A DNA stretch of 64,000 nucleotides, from assembly GCA_013297865.1 (NCBI GenBank), contig JAAFIP010000005.1, forward strand, positions 186,001-250,000, given 5' to 3'. The notes under the pieces are model-generated. The model was not told the origin of the DNA. It searched no databases and saw only the letters and a list, made by a program, of their open reading frames with translations. This document shows positions 33,988 to 41,870 of the stretch, in pieces; within the stretch, counting starts at the first letter, position 1; each line of letters begins with the position of its first letter. Source of the DNA: Polaromonas sp. (lineage in GTDB: Bacteria > Pseudomonadota > Gammaproteobacteria > Burkholderiales > Burkholderiaceae_C). A program made the position numbers and the translations under genes.

Positions 33988-35654
33988 ACGCCTACGAGCG
34001 CGAGCGCCGCAGCTTGCTGGCCGCAGGCCTGGCCACTGGGCTGCTGGGCGCAGGATGCAAATCTGCACCTTCCATCACGGGCCAGTTCACTGGCATGTCT
34101 GTGGAACGTGGGCATGTACTGCGCACATTGCCCACCGCATCTGCTCCCACGCTGACACGGCGCGTGCACACCGTGATCGCCGGTGGCGGGGTGGCGGGCC
34201 TGTCTGCCGCGCGCGCGCTGCGCCTGCAAGGCATGGATGACTTTGCGCTGCTGGAGCTGGAAGACGAGACGGGCGGCAATGCGCGTGCGAGCAACTTGGC
34301 GGGCATGCAGCACCCCATCGGCGCGCACTATCTGCCCGTGCCGGGCGATGCAGCACCGCAGGTGCAGGATTTTCTGGAAGAGCTGGGCTTGCGCCAACGT
34401 GTGGCGGGCCGCTGGCAATACGATGAACGCCATCTGTGCCACAGCCCGCAGGAGCGCCTGTTTTTCAACGGTGCGTGGCAAGAGGGTCTGCTGCCCACAG
34501 CGGGCGTAGAGCTGGCTACGCTGGCCCAGTACGCCCGGTTTGCGCAGTTGGTGGAGCAGTGGCGCAAGACCGGCGGGTTTGAAATCCCACGGCCTGAAAC
34601 GGTCGCAGCCGAGCAGAATATCGCGGCGCTAGCTATGCCTTTTGTAGCGTATCTGGAGGCACAGGGGCTTGACGACCCGCATCTGCGCTGGTATCTGGAC
34701 TACTGCTGCCGCGACGACTATGGCGCAGGCATCGATACCGTCAGCGCCTGGGCAGGCATCCATTATTTCGCTGCACGCCATGGCTTTGCGGCGCCGGGTG
34801 ACAAGGCACACGAGGCCGAACGCGACAGACCGCGCGATGGCGTGCTTACCTGGCCCGAGGGCAACGCCTACCTCACACGCGCTTTGGGCAAAGCTCTGGG
34901 TGATCGTCTGCATGCAGGTCGCGTGGTGCTTCGCATCGTGGAAGAAAAATCGGGCGTCACCATCGATACACTGAATGTCAGCACACAAACCACCGAGCGC
35001 TGGCAGGCGCAGCGCTGCATCGTAGCCCTGCCCGTCTTCATCGCCGCGCGTGTGGTGGGCAATGCACCCGACTTTCTGCGCCACGCAGCGCAGCACACCA
35101 CCTATTCGAGCTGGATGGTAGCCAATGTGCACATCAATGCAGCGTTGCAGGACACGGGCAGTGGCGCCGCAGCGGCCTGGGACAACGTGATCTACCAAAG
35201 CGGGCCCGGCAGCGAGGGCCTGGGCTATGTCGATGCCATGCACCAAAGCACCCGCACCGCGCCAGGCCCCAGCGTGCTGACCTATTACCGCGCGCTAGGC
35301 ACCAGCCTGGACGCGCGCCGCGCTTTGCTGAGCACCCCATGGTCGCAGCAGTGTGAGCATGTGCTGGGCGAGCTGGCAATGGCCCATCCCGACATCCGCG
35401 AGCGCGCTGTGCAGGTCAACATCACGCGTTACGGCCACGCGATGGCGGTTCCCACACCTGAGTTTATGAACAAAATAGCCCTGCAGGCCAATAGAATATC
35501 GCGGGAGCAGCTATTAAAAAAGGAGCGGTCTGTATTCAACTATGCGCCGCGTTTTACTCCGCAGACGCAGCGGCTGCGGTTTGCGCACAGTGACTGGTCG
35601 GGTTATTCGGTGTTTGAAGAGGCGTTTACTCGGGGTTTGCATTCGGCGTTGTGA
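33984..35654 (+). CDS. Tat-exported lipoprotein-like FAD amine oxidase family protein
   Basis: GTG 33984 overlaps the previous stop in a GTGA junction and gives 556 residues; the in-frame ATG 33966 is an alternative. The N-terminus has twin arginines and a lipobox (ERRSLLAAGLATGLLGAGC), suggesting Tat export of a folded flavoprotein followed by lipid anchoring. The FAD motif is VIAGGGVAGLSAARALRL (near residue 67), with LELEDETGGNARA as in amine oxidase/phytoene desaturase-type enzymes, and a C-terminal AHSDWSGYSVFEEA FAD segment. With the adjacent polyamine-synthase-like gene, a polyamine or amine substrate is a reasonable inference. Two dispersed elements are translated inside it, near residues 208-222 and 497-516. 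Confidence 0.85.
   Translation: MNAYERERRSLLAAGLATGLLGAGCKSAPSITGQFTGMSVERGHVLRTLPTASAPTLTRRVHTVIAGGGVAGLSAARALRLQGMDDFALLELEDETGGNARASNLAGMQHPIGAHYLPVPGDAAPQVQDFLEELGLRQRVAGRWQYDERHLCHSPQERLFFNGAWQEGLLPTAGVELATLAQYARFAQLVEQWRKTGGFEIPRPETVAAEQNIAALAMPFVAYLEAQGLDDPHLRWYLDYCCRDDYGAGIDTVSAWAGIHYFAARHGFAAPGDKAHEAERDRPRDGVLTWPEGNAYLTRALGKALGDRLHAGRVVLRIVEEKSGVTIDTLNVSTQTTERWQAQRCIVALPVFIAARVVGNAPDFLRHAAQHTTYSSWMVANVHINAALQDTGSGAAAAWDNVIYQSGPGSEGLGYVDAMHQSTRTAPGPSVLTYYRALGTSLDARRALLSTPWSQQCEHVLGELAMAHPDIRERAVQVNITRYGHAMAVPTPEFMNKIALQANRISREQLLKKERSVFNYAPRFTPQTQRLRFAHSDWSGYSVFEEAFTRGLHSAL
34609..34650 (+). repeat. Diverged dispersed element copy, inside the amine-oxidase-like gene
   Basis: A weak copy: CAGAATATCGCGGCGCTAGC core and GCTATGCCTTTTGTAGC end palindrome. 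It is translated in frame as AAEQNIAALAMPFVA. Confidence 0.55.
35474..35530 (+). repeat. Dispersed element copy, inside the amine-oxidase-like gene
   Basis: A near-perfect copy (AATAGAATATCGCGGGAGCA core followed by GCTATTAAAAAAGG) about 40 codons before the stop. It is read in frame as LQANRISREQLLKKERS, just before the C-terminal FAD-contacting segment. Confidence 0.88.
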
Positions 35655-35694
35655 TTCGCGCATGCCGGTAAATACACGCTTGGGTCGTGTAGTT

Positions 35695-35935
35695 GTACGC
35701 ACAGGTGGGTGTACGTCATCCGCCCTCATACTGGAGTACCAGAAATCGGTCGGCTGACATACACCCACCTGTGCAGCGACCAAGGTAGCGCGCTACCGGT
35801 AGTCGCCGGACAATCGTTGTGTTCAATACCGGTAGCGTGCGACCGCATGTGGAGGCGATAAAGCGTATGCCGAACGACCGATTTCTGGTACTCCAGTATG
35901 AGGGCGTTTGGCATACGCTTTGTCGCCCGTAGCGC
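35695..35935 (+). repeat. 241-bp double-hairpin element, copy 1 (left of the CPA2 gene)
   Basis: Hairpin A has arms 35699-35722 and 35751-35774 (22 of 24 positions complementary). Hairpin B has arms 35854-35876 and 35905-35927 (21 of 23). Both enclose the same core (CCCTCATA, CTGGAGTACCAG with its own 4-base stem, AAATCGGT) in opposite orientation. The linker contains the perfect palindromes GGTAGCGCGCTACC (35784-35797) and CTACCGGTAG (35793-35802). There is no open frame of note. Together with short flanks it fills the 343-base gap (35655-35997). Confidence 0.93.
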
Positions 35936-35997
35936 GACAGCTATCAGCATCGGAAAAGTTGTTCAACCCTTGAAGCCGTGCTGATACAGACAACAAA

Positions 35998-37983
35998 TCA
36001 CCCCCGAAGCAACTTCTCCTCAGCCACAGCCAACACCTCTGGCTTGCCACTGAGCACCAGCGCGTCGCCCTCCTGCAGCACACAGACATCGTCCACCACC
36101 GCCTGTGCCCCATTGGCCCGCCGCAAACTCACCACCCGCACCCCCATGGCATGCAGCGCCAGATCGCTCAGAGGCTGACCCAGTGTTTTGGCTGCCAGCG
36201 GCATGGTGAATGTCGTCAGGCGCTCATGGTGCATCTCGTCTACACCATCATCGTCAGCACCGTGAAAATAACCGCGCAATAGGTTGTAGCGCGCATCCCG
36301 CTGATCCTGCACCGTGCGGATCACGCGGCGCATCGGCACGCCCACCAAAGCCAGCGCATGGCTGGCCAGCATCAGGCTGCCCTCGATCGACTCGGGCACC
36401 ACCTCGGTCGCACCAGCAGCTTGCAATTTTTCCAGATCGTGATCGTCCTGCGTGCGCACAATCACCGGCACCTGGGGCGCGTGCTGGCGGATATGGGCCA
36501 GCACCTTCATCGCGCCAGGCACGTCCAGGTAGGTAATGACCACCGCGCTGGCGCGCGCCAGGCCTGCTGCCATCAGCGCCTGCAGACGCGCCGCATCGCC
36601 AAACACCACCGAGTCGCCGGCCGCTGCGGCCTGGCGCACGCGGTCAGGGTCCAGGTCCAGTGCGATCGAGGGGATGCTCTCCTGATCGAGCATGCGCGCC
36701 AGGTTTTGTCCGCAGCGGCCGTAGCCGCAGATGATGACGTGCTTGTTGGCATTGATCGACTTGCGGGCAATCTGGGTCATCTGCAGCGACTGCTGCAGCC
36801 AGTCGCTGGACACCAGCTTCATCACAATGCGGTTGCTGTACATGATGATGAATGGCGTGGCCAGCATCGACAGCACCATGCTGGCCAAAATCGGGTTGAG
36901 CAGGGCGGGCGGCACCAGGGAATTTTGCTGGGCCAGGGTCAGCAGCACAAAGCCAAACTCTCCTGCCTGCGCGAGGTACAGGCCGGTGCGCAGCGACACA
37001 CCCGAGGTGGCCCCCAGGCCCTTGGCCAGCGCGGTGACCAGCACCAGCTTGAACAGCACGGGCGCCACCGTGAGCAGCAGCACCACCGGCCAGCGCTCCC
37101 ACACAATGCGCCAGTCCAGCATCATGCCGATGGTAATGAAAAACAGGCCCAGCAGCACGTCGTGGAAAGGCCGGATGTCGGTCTCCACCTGGTGTTTGTA
37201 CTCGGTCTCTGAGATCAGCATGCCCGCAATGAACGCGCCCAGCGCCAGGCTCAGACCCACCTCTTCGGTCAGCCACGCCAAGCCCAGTGTGATGAGCAAA
37301 ATATTGAGAATGAACAGCTCATCACTCTTGCGCCGCGCCACCAGCGTCAGCCACCAGCGCATGACCTTTTGGCCCCCGGTGAGCAAAATGGCGATCAGGA
37401 ACGTGGCCTTGAACGCTGCCAGCGCCAGCTCAGTGGCCAGCTTTTCAGGCGATGAGCCCAGCGCCGGAATCAGCACCAGCAGCGGCACTACCGCCAAATC
37501 CTGGAACAGCAGCACGCCCATGACGCGCTTGCCATGCTCGCTCTCCAGCTCCAGCCGCTCGACCATGAGCTTGACCACAATGGCCGTGCTGCTCATGGAC
37601 AGCGCACCGCCCAAAGCCAGTGCCGTCTGCCAGGACATTTTCCAGTAGCTTTGGGCCAGGGTGGCCAAAAACAGGGAACCGACTGTGGCAATGATGATGG
37701 TGAGCACGACCTGCAGCAGCCCCAGGCCAAACACATGTTGGCGCATGGCGCGCAGTTTGGACAGGTTGAACTCCAATCCGATGACAAACATCAGGAACAC
37801 CACGCCAAACTCGCCCAGGTAGCGCACGCTGGCAGAGTTTTGCGCCAGCGCAAGGGCATTGGGGCCAATGACCACGCCCACCACGAGGTAGCCCAGCATG
37901 GGCGGCAGCTTAAGCGATCGGCAGGCCACCACGCCCAGCACAGCGGCCAGCAGATACAAAAGCGTGAGTTCCAGCGAGGTCAT
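35998..37983 (-). CDS. CPA2-family K+/H+ antiporter with RCK domains (KefB/YbaL type)
   Basis: A 661-residue potassium-proton antiporter/efflux protein of the inner membrane. About 12 membrane segments occupy residues 1-390 (PPMLGYLVVGVVIGPNALAL, FLMFVIGLEFNLSKLRAM, LLFQDLAVVPLLVLIPALG). An RCK N-domain (HVIICGYGRCGQNLARML, near 414) and a C-terminal TrkA-C domain (VRVVSLRRANGAQAV, LQEGDALVLSGKPEVL) follow. The family extrudes K+ and is gated by glutathione adducts (Kef) or nucleotides; no Kef ancillary subunit is seen nearby. The gene is bracketed by two inverted 241-bp elements. Confidence 0.95.
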   Translation of the reverse strand: MTSLELTLLYLLAAVLGVVACRSLKLPPMLGYLVVGVVIGPNALALAQNSASVRYLGEFGVVFLMFVIGLEFNLSKLRAMRQHVFGLGLLQVVLTIIIATVGSLFLATLAQSYWKMSWQTALALGGALSMSSTAIVVKLMVERLELESEHGKRVMGVLLFQDLAVVPLLVLIPALGSSPEKLATELALAAFKATFLIAILLTGGQKVMRWWLTLVARRKSDELFILNILLITLGLAWLTEEVGLSLALGAFIAGMLISETEYKHQVETDIRPFHDVLLGLFFITIGMMLDWRIVWERWPVVLLLTVAPVLFKLVLVTALAKGLGATSGVSLRTGLYLAQAGEFGFVLLTLAQQNSLVPPALLNPILASMVLSMLATPFIIMYSNRIVMKLVSSDWLQQSLQMTQIARKSINANKHVIICGYGRCGQNLARMLDQESIPSIALDLDPDRVRQAAAAGDSVVFGDAARLQALMAAGLARASAVVITYLDVPGAMKVLAHIRQHAPQVPVIVRTQDDHDLEKLQAAGATEVVPESIEGSLMLASHALALVGVPMRRVIRTVQDQRDARYNLLRGYFHGADDDGVDEMHHERLTTFTMPLAAKTLGQPLSDLALHAMGVRVVSLRRANGAQAVVDDVCVLQEGDALVLSGKPEVLAVAEEKLLRG

Positions 37984-38097
37984 GGCTGGATACTAGCATT
38001 GCCCGTGCCAGCTTTGGTTTGTGGTTTTCTCTTGGGTTAGTGTTCGTGTCTTTGTTTGCGTTGCTGGGTCTGCAAAGGGGTTTTGCTGTGGGTTGTT

Positions 38098-38338
38098 GCG
38101 CTACGGGCGACAAAGCGTATGCCAAACGCCCTCATACTGGAGTACCAGAAATCGGTCGTTTGGCATACGCTTTATCGCCTCCACACACGGTAGCGCACTA
38201 CCCGTAGTCTCCGGCGGGTCTATGTGATCAATACCGGTAGCGCGCTACGCCGGTCGCTGCACAGTGAGGTGTTTATCAGCCGACCGATTTCTGGTACCCC
38301 AGTATGAGGGCGGATGATAAACACCTCACTGTGCGTAC
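38098..38338 (-). repeat. 241-bp double-hairpin element, copy 2 (right of the CPA2 gene)
   Basis: The inverted copy of the element at 35695. Hairpin C has arms 38106-38128 and 38157-38179 (22 of 23 complementary), matching hairpin B. Hairpin D has arms 38259-38282 and 38311-38334 (23 of 24), matching hairpin A in position but with different arm sequence, changed on both sides so that pairing is kept. The remaining bases of 37984-38447 are simple spacer, plus a dispersed element at 38379. Confidence 0.93.
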
Positions 38339-38378
38339 AGTACAAGACCCAAAAGCGCCAAGTAAACCAAAGGCAAAC

Positions 38379-38433
38379 GCTACAAATATCATAGCTGCCC
38401 CCGCGGCATTTCATTGGCCTACAAGCCAATTTA
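38379..38433 (-). repeat. Dispersed element copy, intergenic
   Basis: Reverse-oriented copy downstream of glcD: GCTACAAATATCATAGC end, TGCCCCCGCGGCATTTCATT core, GGCCTACAAGCC arm. Confidence 0.82.
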
Positions 38434-38447
38434 CCCCACAAAAACCA

Positions 38448-39977
38448 TCAAAACCGCGGTAAATCCCCATGCTTGAGCTGCCCGCCACGCACCAGCATCT
38501 TGCCGTACTCTGCACAGCGCTGCAGGGTGGGGATGACCTTGCCGGGGTTGAGCAAGCCCTTGGCATCAAAGGCGCGCTTCACACCAAACATCTGCTCGTT
38601 TTCCTCCGCAGAGAACTGCACACACATGCTGCTGAGCTTTTCCACGCCCACACCGTGCTCGCCTGTCACCGTGCCACCCATCGCCACACTCGTCTCCAGA
38701 ATGTCCGCACCAAACAGTTCGCAGCGGTGCAGCTGGTCGGCGTCGTTGGCATCAAACAAAATCAGCGGATGCAGATTGCCATCACCCGCGTGAAACACAT
38801 TCGCGCATTTCAGGTTGTACTTTTTTTCCATCTCCTGAATCGCCAACAAAATATCTGCCAGCCGCTTGCGCGGAATGGTGCTGTCCATGCACATGTAGTC
38901 CGGGCTGATGCGGCCGCTGGCAGGAAAAGCGTTTTTGCGGCCGCTCCAGAATTTCAAACGCTCGGCCTCGTCGCGGCTCACCGCAATGGCCGTTGCTCCG
39001 CAGCGCTGCAGTACAGCTGTCATGCGGCCAATTTCTTCTTCCACCTCTTCGGGTGTGCCGTCGCTCTCGCACAGCAAAATCGCCTCGGCATTCAGATCGT
39101 AGCCCGCGTGTACAAAGTCTTCCACTGCGGCAGTCATGGGCTTGTCCATCATCTCCAGGCCCGCCGGAATGATGCCCGCAGCAATGACCGCTGCTACCGC
39201 GTCACCGGCTTTGCGGATGTCGTCAAAGCTGGCCATGATGCAGCGCGCCAGCTGGGGTTTGGGCACCAGCTTGACGGTGACCTCGGTGGTCACGGCCAGC
39301 ATGCCCTCGCTGCCGATGATGACACTGAGCAGGTCCAGTCCGGGCGCGTCCAGTGTGTCGCCGCCAAACTCCACCTCTTCGCCTTCGATGGTGAAGCCCT
39401 TCACCTTGAGCACATTGTGCAGGGTCAGGCCGTATTTGAGGCAATGCACGCCGCCAGAGTTTTCGGCCACGTTGCCGCCGATGGTGCAGGCGATCTGGCT
39501 GGATGGGTCGGGGGCGTAGTACAGGCCGTGCGGCGCGGCAGCCTCGCTGATAGCGAGGTTGCGCACACCGCATTGCACCAGGGCGGTGCGGCTGAACTTG
39601 TCGATCTTGATAATTTTGTTGAACTTGGCCAGGGACAGCGTAACGCCCAGGCGGTGCGGCATGGCGCCACCGCTGAGGCCCGTGCCCGCGCCGCGGGCCA
39701 CCACGGGTACGCCTTGGGCATGGCAGAGCTTGAGCACGGCGGCGACCTGCTGCGTGGTCTCAGGCAAGACCACGCACATGGGCCGCTGGCGGTAGGCTGT
39801 CAGGCCATCGCACTCATAGGGAATGGTGTCTTCGCCATGCCACAAGATGGCATGCGCTGGCAGCGTGGCCTGCAGGGCGGGGAGCAGCTTGGCCATGGTG
39901 GCGGACACGGCCTGGGCCCCTTCATGGGCCTGCGCGGCAGCGGTTTGCAGAATCTCAGGGCGGACAGCAGCGTTCAT
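38448..39977 (-). CDS. glcD: FAD-linked oxidase, glycolate oxidase subunit GlcD type
   Basis: A 509-residue FAD-dependent 2-hydroxyacid oxidase (VAO/PCMH fold with FAD-oxidase C domain). Motifs are VARGAGTGLSGGAMPHRLGV and DPSSQIACTIGGNVAENSGG for FAD, then VFHAGDGNLHPLILFD (metal-binding His) and TGEHGVGVEK in the C-terminal domain. ATG 39977 is chosen; longer frames add non-conserved residues. GlcE and GlcF genes are not in the window upstream or downstream, so it may act alone as a D-lactate/glycolate dehydrogenase or have distant partners. Confidence 0.92.
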   Translation of the reverse strand: MNAAVRPEILQTAAAQAHEGAQAVSATMAKLLPALQATLPAHAILWHGEDTIPYECDGLTAYRQRPMCVVLPETTQQVAAVLKLCHAQGVPVVARGAGTGLSGGAMPHRLGVTLSLAKFNKIIKIDKFSRTALVQCGVRNLAISEAAAPHGLYYAPDPSSQIACTIGGNVAENSGGVHCLKYGLTLHNVLKVKGFTIEGEEVEFGGDTLDAPGLDLLSVIIGSEGMLAVTTEVTVKLVPKPQLARCIMASFDDIRKAGDAVAAVIAAGIIPAGLEMMDKPMTAAVEDFVHAGYDLNAEAILLCESDGTPEEVEEEIGRMTAVLQRCGATAIAVSRDEAERLKFWSGRKNAFPASGRISPDYMCMDSTIPRKRLADILLAIQEMEKKYNLKCANVFHAGDGNLHPLILFDANDADQLHRCELFGADILETSVAMGGTVTGEHGVGVEKLSSMCVQFSAEENEQMFGVKRAFDAKGLLNPGKVIPTLQRCAEYGKMLVRGGQLKHGDLPRF

Positions 39978-40322
39978 ACAGGTGTTTTGGGTGGCTTTGA
40001 ATAGACAACCATTCAACTTTACGCCATTTGCAGCAAAGGCAGGTTGATGAAATTTCACAAGGCTGTGTAAAGCCGCGCCTGCATTGCTGCCATTAGCTCC
40101 TTGACAGCCCGCCGTGCCGCGGGTGTTGATTACGTTTATTTACTATGAAATTGATAGCTGCTCCCGCGACATTTTGCTGCTGATGTCGCCTAAAAAATGC
40201 AGGGATGTGCAGCTTTGCACGGCCCTAACAGACTGATACGCTGCCCGCTGATGTGCTCTTGCTTGCAGTATGCAAAAAATGTTAACGTTACTGGTCCATA
40301 GATTTAAAATTAAAAACGAAAG
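39978..40322. promoter_or_regulatory. Divergent spacer between glcD and the PsiF-like gene
   Basis: These 345 bases hold the divergent promoters. A diverged dispersed element lies at 40142-40195. The last 60 bases before the PsiF-like gene are AT-rich (GTTAACGTTAC, then TTTAAAATTAAAAAC), consistent with a promoter, but no confident box pair or Pho box could be read. Confidence 0.4.
40142..40195 (-). repeat. Diverged dispersed element copy
   Basis: A reverse-oriented copy: CTATGAAATTGATAG end and TGCTCCCGCGACATTTTGCT core are clear. The GGCC-type arm is replaced by unrelated sequence, so this is a partial or decayed copy. Confidence 0.65.
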
Positions 40323-40985
40323 TTGAATACTGACGTGAGCACCCTGCTTCTTGCTGCCCAATCCGCCGTCCTGCTGTGCCTGGCTGCAGGCTTTTTGCCT
40401 GCCTGGGCGCAAACGATGGAGACAGCGCCTGCGTCTGTCAAACCCGCCACCCCTGCGGCCAAAGCTTCCGCGTCGGCGGCCAGAGCTTCTACCTCTGCGG
40501 CCAAAGCCCCCGCGCAGGCTGCCAAGCCCGCTGCGTCGGCTGCCAAGTCTGCCGCTTCAGCAGCTAAGCCCGCCAAACCCGGTGACAAGCCGGTGGCCAA
40601 ATCTGCACCTGCCACAGCAGTGGTGCCCGTGCCTGTGCAGGTGGCGCCCGACACGATCGGCCCGACGGCCACGCGCATGCAGCGCTGCCAGGCCGAGCTG
40701 GTGGGTGTGGCAGGCAAAGACCGCAGCCGTATTCTGCGCGAGTGCCTGGTCTACCGGGCCGAGGGCGAGCGGCTGTTGGCGCGTGACTGCAGCCGCCAGT
40801 TCCGCAGCCTGCCCGCAGGCCATGGCACAGACAAAACCACCTTTCAAAAGCAATGCCTCGCGACAGCATTGCAGGTCAGTCATAAAGAGCTGCCACGCCG
40901 CCCGGCGCGCCCCGTGAGTGCAAGCACTAACTCTGCACCTACAGTAGCAGCACCTGCTGCAACACCCGTCGCCAACAAGGAATAA
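40323..40985 (+). CDS. Exported Ala/Lys-rich protein with PsiF-like Cys motif
   Basis: A 220-residue secreted protein. The start is TTG 40323 or GTG 40335; neither has an ideal ribosome binding site. The signal peptide (LLLAAQSAVLLCLAAGFLPAWAQ) is followed by a low-complexity stretch of repeated A-K-A-S-A/P units (residues about 42-90). The domain after it has RMQRCQAELVGVAGKDRS, LRECL and FQKQCLATAL, spaced like PsiF repeats (phosphate-starvation-inducible, function unknown). The low-complexity part resembles a periplasmic or histone-like spacer. Confidence in the family is moderate. Confidence 0.72.
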   Translation: MNTDVSTLLLAAQSAVLLCLAAGFLPAWAQTMETAPASVKPATPAAKASASAARASTSAAKAPAQAAKPAASAAKSAASAAKPAKPGDKPVAKSAPATAVVPVPVQVAPDTIGPTATRMQRCQAELVGVAGKDRSRILRECLVYRAEGERLLARDCSRQFRSLPAGHGTDKTTFQKQCLATALQVSHKELPRRPARPVSASTNSAPTVAAPAATPVANKE

Positions 40986-40995
40986 GCCCAAGCGG

Positions 40996-41865
40996 CTAGG
41001 CCGCGATGCTAGCCTGCAGCCACTGCGCAAAAGCTGCGCACTCCCAGCGGTCCAGCGCGCCCGTGCGCCAGCACAGGTAGTGCGCATGCGGGCTGGGGAT
41101 GTTGACGGGCGACAGCCGCACCAGCGCGCCGCTCTCCAGCCAGGGGGCACCCAGCTTGGTGCGCACCAGCGCCACCCCCAGGCCCAAGGCGGCGGCGTCA
41201 CACATCAGGCCAATGTCGTTGAAGCTGGAGCCGTCCACCGGCTCGGGCCAGTCCAGCTGGTGCGCAGCAAACCAGGTGCGCCAGGGCTCCAGCGGGCTTT
41301 TGAGGAGCTTGGCTTTGGCCAGGTCCTCGACATTGTCAAACGGCCCGTGGTCGCGCAGATAGGCGGGTGACGCCATGGGCGTGACCACATCCTTGAACAG
41401 GCACACATGCTCCACATCGGCATAGCGCCCGGTGCCAAAGCGCACGGTCAGGTCGGCATCTTCGGCCACCACGTCCAAGAGCGGAATGCTCACCTGCAGG
41501 GTCAGGTCGATCTCGGGGTAGGCATCAGCAAAAGCTTTGAGGCGCGGCATCAGGATGGAGCGGGCAAACGTGGGCGTTACCGCCACGCGCAGCTTGCGCT
41601 TGCCCTGCGGCATGTCCTTGGTGGGAAAACGCTCCAGCGCGGCCAGGCCCTCGCGCACCTGCGCCAGGTATTCACTGCCTTCCGTGGTCAGCGAAAAGTC
41701 TGCCCGGCCAAACAGGCGAACCCCCACCATCTCCTCCAGTTGGCGAATGCGGTGGCTGACCGCGCTGGGCGTGACACACAGCTCTTCCCCCGCCTGCGTC
41801 ACGCTGCGCAGCCGCGCCAGCGCTTCGAAAGTCAGCAGGCATTGGATGGGAGGAATACGCGACAT
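40996..41865 (-). CDS. LysR-type transcription regulator (GcvA-like)
   Basis: A 289-residue regulator with an N-terminal winged helix (LLTFEALARLRSVTQAGEEL, VTPSAVSHRIRQLEEMVGVR, then FGRADFSLTTEGSEYL) and a substrate-binding domain that begins RKLRVAVTPTFARSILMPRL. PPIQCLLTFEALARLRS and the following layout match GcvA/AmpR-group regulators. ATG 41865 is used; a TTG at 41874 would overlap the upstream stop by four bases. It is the last gene after purU and the zincin/Sel1 gene on the same strand, and its targets are unknown. Confidence 0.93.
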   Translation of the reverse strand: MSRIPPIQCLLTFEALARLRSVTQAGEELCVTPSAVSHRIRQLEEMVGVRLFGRADFSLTTEGSEYLAQVREGLAALERFPTKDMPQGKRKLRVAVTPTFARSILMPRLKAFADAYPEIDLTLQVSIPLLDVVAEDADLTVRFGTGRYADVEHVCLFKDVVTPMASPAYLRDHGPFDNVEDLAKAKLLKSPLEPWRTWFAAHQLDWPEPVDGSSFNDIGLMCDAAALGLGVALVRTKLGAPWLESGALVRLSPVNIPSPHAHYLCWRTGALDRWECAAFAQWLQASIAA

Positions 41866-41870
41866 GCTGC

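Noticed and set aside
35695-38338. Composite transposon reading of the inverted pair around the antiporter
   Set aside because: No transposase or target-site duplication could be identified, and the elements are hairpin arrays without terminal IS-type repeats.
38469-40004. Long open frame (511 codons) on the + strand opposite glcD
   Set aside because: It is an antisense shadow: glcD has complete FAD-oxidase motifs on the - strand, while this frame gives a His/Gln/Val-rich product without family motifs.
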